Below are positions 6,828 to 8,472 of a DNA stretch of 8,472 bases, piece by piece; position 1 is the stretch's first letter, and every line of letters starts with the position of its first letter. The stretch spans positions 1 through 8,472 of the forward strand of contig JAGWZS010000072.1 in NCBI GenBank assembly GCA_018971905.1, written 5' to 3'. This DNA comes from Rhodospirillales bacterium (lineage in GTDB: Bacteria; Pseudomonadota; Alphaproteobacteria; Acetobacterales; Acetobacteraceae). The notes below the pieces were generated by a model that had not been told where the DNA came from, made no database searches, and saw only the letters and a list, made by a program, of their open reading frames with translations. The position numbers were made by a program, and so were the translations under genes.

Positions 6828-7838
6828 ATGAAAGCTGTTGCCTTTACTCATTCCCGCCCTGTTACCGCAATGGATGCGCTTGAGGATCTTGAACTGCCAA
6901 TGCCTGTGCCGCGGCATCACGACCTGCTGGTCGAGGTCAAAGCGGTTTCGGTTAATCCGGTGGATACGAAAATCCGCCGGGCATCCGAGCCGCTGGGCGA
7001 GCCGCGCGTGCTGGGCTTCGATGCCGCCGGCATTGTGCGGGCGATCGGCCCCGAGGTGCAGAATTTTTCGGTGGGCGATGAGGTGTTTTATGCCGGCGTG
7101 CCAGACCGGCCGGGCAGCAATGCCGAGTTCCATCTGGTGGACGACCGGATCGCCGGCCATAAGCCGAAATCATTGAGTTTCGCGGAAGCCGCGGCGCTGC
7201 CTCTAACGGCGCTTACAGCCTGGGAGATGCTGTTCGAGCGGTTCCGCATTCCACGTGACCAGCCCCATGGCGGTACACTTCTGATTGTCGGCGGAGCCGG
7301 GGGGGTGGGTTCCATGGCCATCCAGCTCGCGGCGCAATTAACCGACATGACCGTGATCGCCACGGCATCCCGCCCGGAGACGGCCGAGTGGTGCCGCGCA
7401 CTCGGGGCGCATCATGTGGTCAATCATCAGCACGATCTCGGCGCACAAATTTTGCAGGCAGGTCTGACCCCGCCTGACCATATTTTCTGCGTGACGCACG
7501 TGAAGCAGCATTTCCACAAGCTGGTGGAATTGCTGGCGCCGGAAGGGGCGATCGGCATTATCGAGTCGAATACCGGGGAGCTGAATGTTTCACCGCTGAT
7601 TCATAAAAGCGCGACATTATATACCGAATATGTGTTCACCCGCGGGGTTCTGCACACGCAGACCATGGGCGTGCAGCACCGCACGCTGGAGGCAATTGCC
7701 CATTTGGTTGATAACGGCACGCTGAAAACCACGATGACGGAGAATCTCGGCCCCATTAACGCGGCCAATCTCATCCGTGCCCATGCGGCATTGGAGGCGG
7801 GCGACGCCAGAGGTAAAATCGTGCTGGAAGGGTTCTGA
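6828..7838 (+). CDS. Zinc-free MDR-family oxidoreductase (quinone-oxidoreductase-like)
   Basis: This 336-residue medium-chain dehydrogenase/reductase starts MKAVAFTHSRPV. The catalytic domain shows VSVNPVDTKIR, the quinone-oxidoreductase signature that replaces the Cys ligand of zinc alcohol dehydrogenases, and LGFDAAG in place of GHE. Catalytic zinc is therefore not expected, although databases often label this family 'zinc-binding'. The Rossmann dinucleotide loop is GGAGGVG (155-161), followed by ATASRPETAEWCRALGAHHV; Ser-Arg after the second strand suits NADPH. GKIVLEGF is the usual C terminus of the family. It resembles the adh_fam_1 (TIGR02817) group; the substrate (quinone or reactive enone) is inferred from family only. 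It lies 55 bases after the metallopeptidase and 296 before katG, so it may have its own promoter. Family is certain, substrate unknown. Confidence 0.92.
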   Translation: MKAVAFTHSRPVTAMDALEDLELPMPVPRHHDLLVEVKAVSVNPVDTKIRRASEPLGEPRVLGFDAAGIVRAIGPEVQNFSVGDEVFYAGVPDRPGSNAEFHLVDDRIAGHKPKSLSFAEAAALPLTALTAWEMLFERFRIPRDQPHGGTLLIVGGAGGVGSMAIQLAAQLTDMTVIATASRPETAEWCRALGAHHVVNHQHDLGAQILQAGLTPPDHIFCVTHVKQHFHKLVELLAPEGAIGIIESNTGELNVSPLIHKSATLYTEYVFTRGVLHTQTMGVQHRTLEAIAHLVDNGTLKTTMTENLGPINAANLIRAHAALEAGDARGKIVLEGF

Positions 7839-7850
7839 ACACCCGGCCCT

Positions 7851-7916
7851 GGCGGTGGATTTCGCTTAGCCCGGACACGAGCCTTCTTGCTAAAATGCTT
7901 GAATTCAGCCACCGCC
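7851..7916. repeat. Nested inverted repeat downstream of the oxidoreductase
   Basis: Outer arms GGCGGTGG (7851-7858) and CCACCGCC (7909-7916) match perfectly over eight bases. Inside them a second pair TTAGC (7866-7870) and GCTAA (7889-7893) is arranged in the same nested order. The folded transcript would give a stem with large internal loops. There is no following U-run, so an intrinsic terminator is doubtful. A folded 3' end or a worn element end are other options. Confidence 0.35.
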
Positions 7917-7983
7917 TCAACGTATTCAGGGGGCGTGTGGCGGGGTTCTGGCCAGAGGTGTTGCGCTGCCGTGGGCGCATCAT

Positions 7984-8024
7984 CGATTTTATCGTTCAAA
8001 ACTAAAATTAAAATCAACTATACC
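7984..8024 (+). promoter_or_regulatory. AT-rich probable katG promoter region
   Basis: This is a marked AT-rich island in GC-rich surroundings. It begins with CGAT-TTT-ATCG (7984-7994) and ends with TATACC (8019-8024), a fair -10 hexamer that would start transcription near 8031 and leave a leader of about 104 bases before katG. The -35 position at normal spacing reads TTCAAA or TCAAAA and is poor, which would suit activator dependence. ATTA-N7-CTAT at 8007-8021 partly resembles one half of an OxyR motif (ATAG-N7-CTAT) but deviates. OxyR control of katG is known in other proteobacteria and is only a suggestion here. Confidence 0.35.
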
Positions 8025-8090
8025 TGTTTCGCCTCCTGGCCCAGACTGCGCGAGTAAGACGCGAGAGAAACCGAGAATTCATCGGCCGAC

Positions 8091-8113
8091 CCAACGGCCA
8101 ATATTCGGCTTGG
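8091..8113 (+). promoter_or_regulatory. Stem-loop in katG leader
   Basis: CCAA plus GCC (8091-8094, 8097-8099) can pair with GGC plus TTGG (8107-8113). This gives a seven-base-pair stem with a two-base bulge and an AATATTC loop. It ends 10 bases before the Shine-Dalgarno. It could modulate translation or transcript stability, or serve as a DNA palindrome. Directly upstream, TCGGCCGA (8082-8089) is another perfect palindrome that could compete for pairing. Confidence 0.35.
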
Positions 8114-8119
8114 AATTAA

Positions 8120-8472
<353 letters not shown>

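Noticed and set aside
7830..7844. Hairpin at the dehydrogenase stop as a terminator
   Set aside because: Only about five base pairs with a bulge, and no T-run follows.
8007..8021. OxyR-like half site ATTA-N7-CTAT
   Set aside because: Only one half of the four-part motif, and it deviates from ATAG; not enough to call a site.

Overview
The window is GC-rich and gene-dense. It looks like chromosomal DNA of an alphaproteobacterium, most probably of the Rhodospirillales/Acetobacteraceae type. This is an inference from the tmk-holB-metG-tatD gene order, a methionyl-tRNA synthetase without zinc-knuckle cysteines, a delta' subunit without zinc cysteines, and the style of the RlpA-like lipoprotein. 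No rRNA, tRNA, CRISPR, phage gene or intact insertion sequence was seen.

Left part (1-5535, minus strand): six genes read right to left as one tightly packed unit: a GH103 lytic transglycosylase (mltB-like), an RlpA/SPOR lipoprotein, thymidylate kinase (tmk), DNA polymerase III delta' (holB), methionyl-tRNA synthetase (metG) and a TatD-family metal-dependent hydrolase cut by the left edge. Four of the five junctions are start/stop overlaps (ATGA or TGATG). Only rlpA/tmk is a non-overlapping TAA...GTG junction. The first two genes act on periplasmic peptidoglycan, the next two on dTTP supply and clamp loading, and metG on translation, so the unit couples envelope growth, replication and protein synthesis.

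Middle part (5536-6772): an 86-base divergent intergenic region, then two overlapping plus-strand genes. They encode a UPF0260 (YcgN) cysteine-cluster protein and a YgjP-like (DUF45) zinc metallopeptidase with HEVAH.

Right part (6773-8472, plus strand): a zinc-free MDR-family quinone-oxidoreductase-like dehydrogenase, a 296-base intergenic region with an AT-rich probable promoter and several inverted repeats, and the start of katG (catalase-peroxidase). katG appears to begin at TTG behind a strong Shine-Dalgarno and is cut by the right edge. These two redox genes do not look like a single operon.

I found no convincing new multi-gene system; this is mostly a housekeeping region. The points most worth a second look are: the rlpA/tmk junction, where a D-Ala-D-Ala carboxypeptidase gene often sits in related bacteria; substitutions at conserved RlpA barrel positions; an AT-rich rare-codon patch in tmk that ends in an A7 run in slippery register; and the katG leader.
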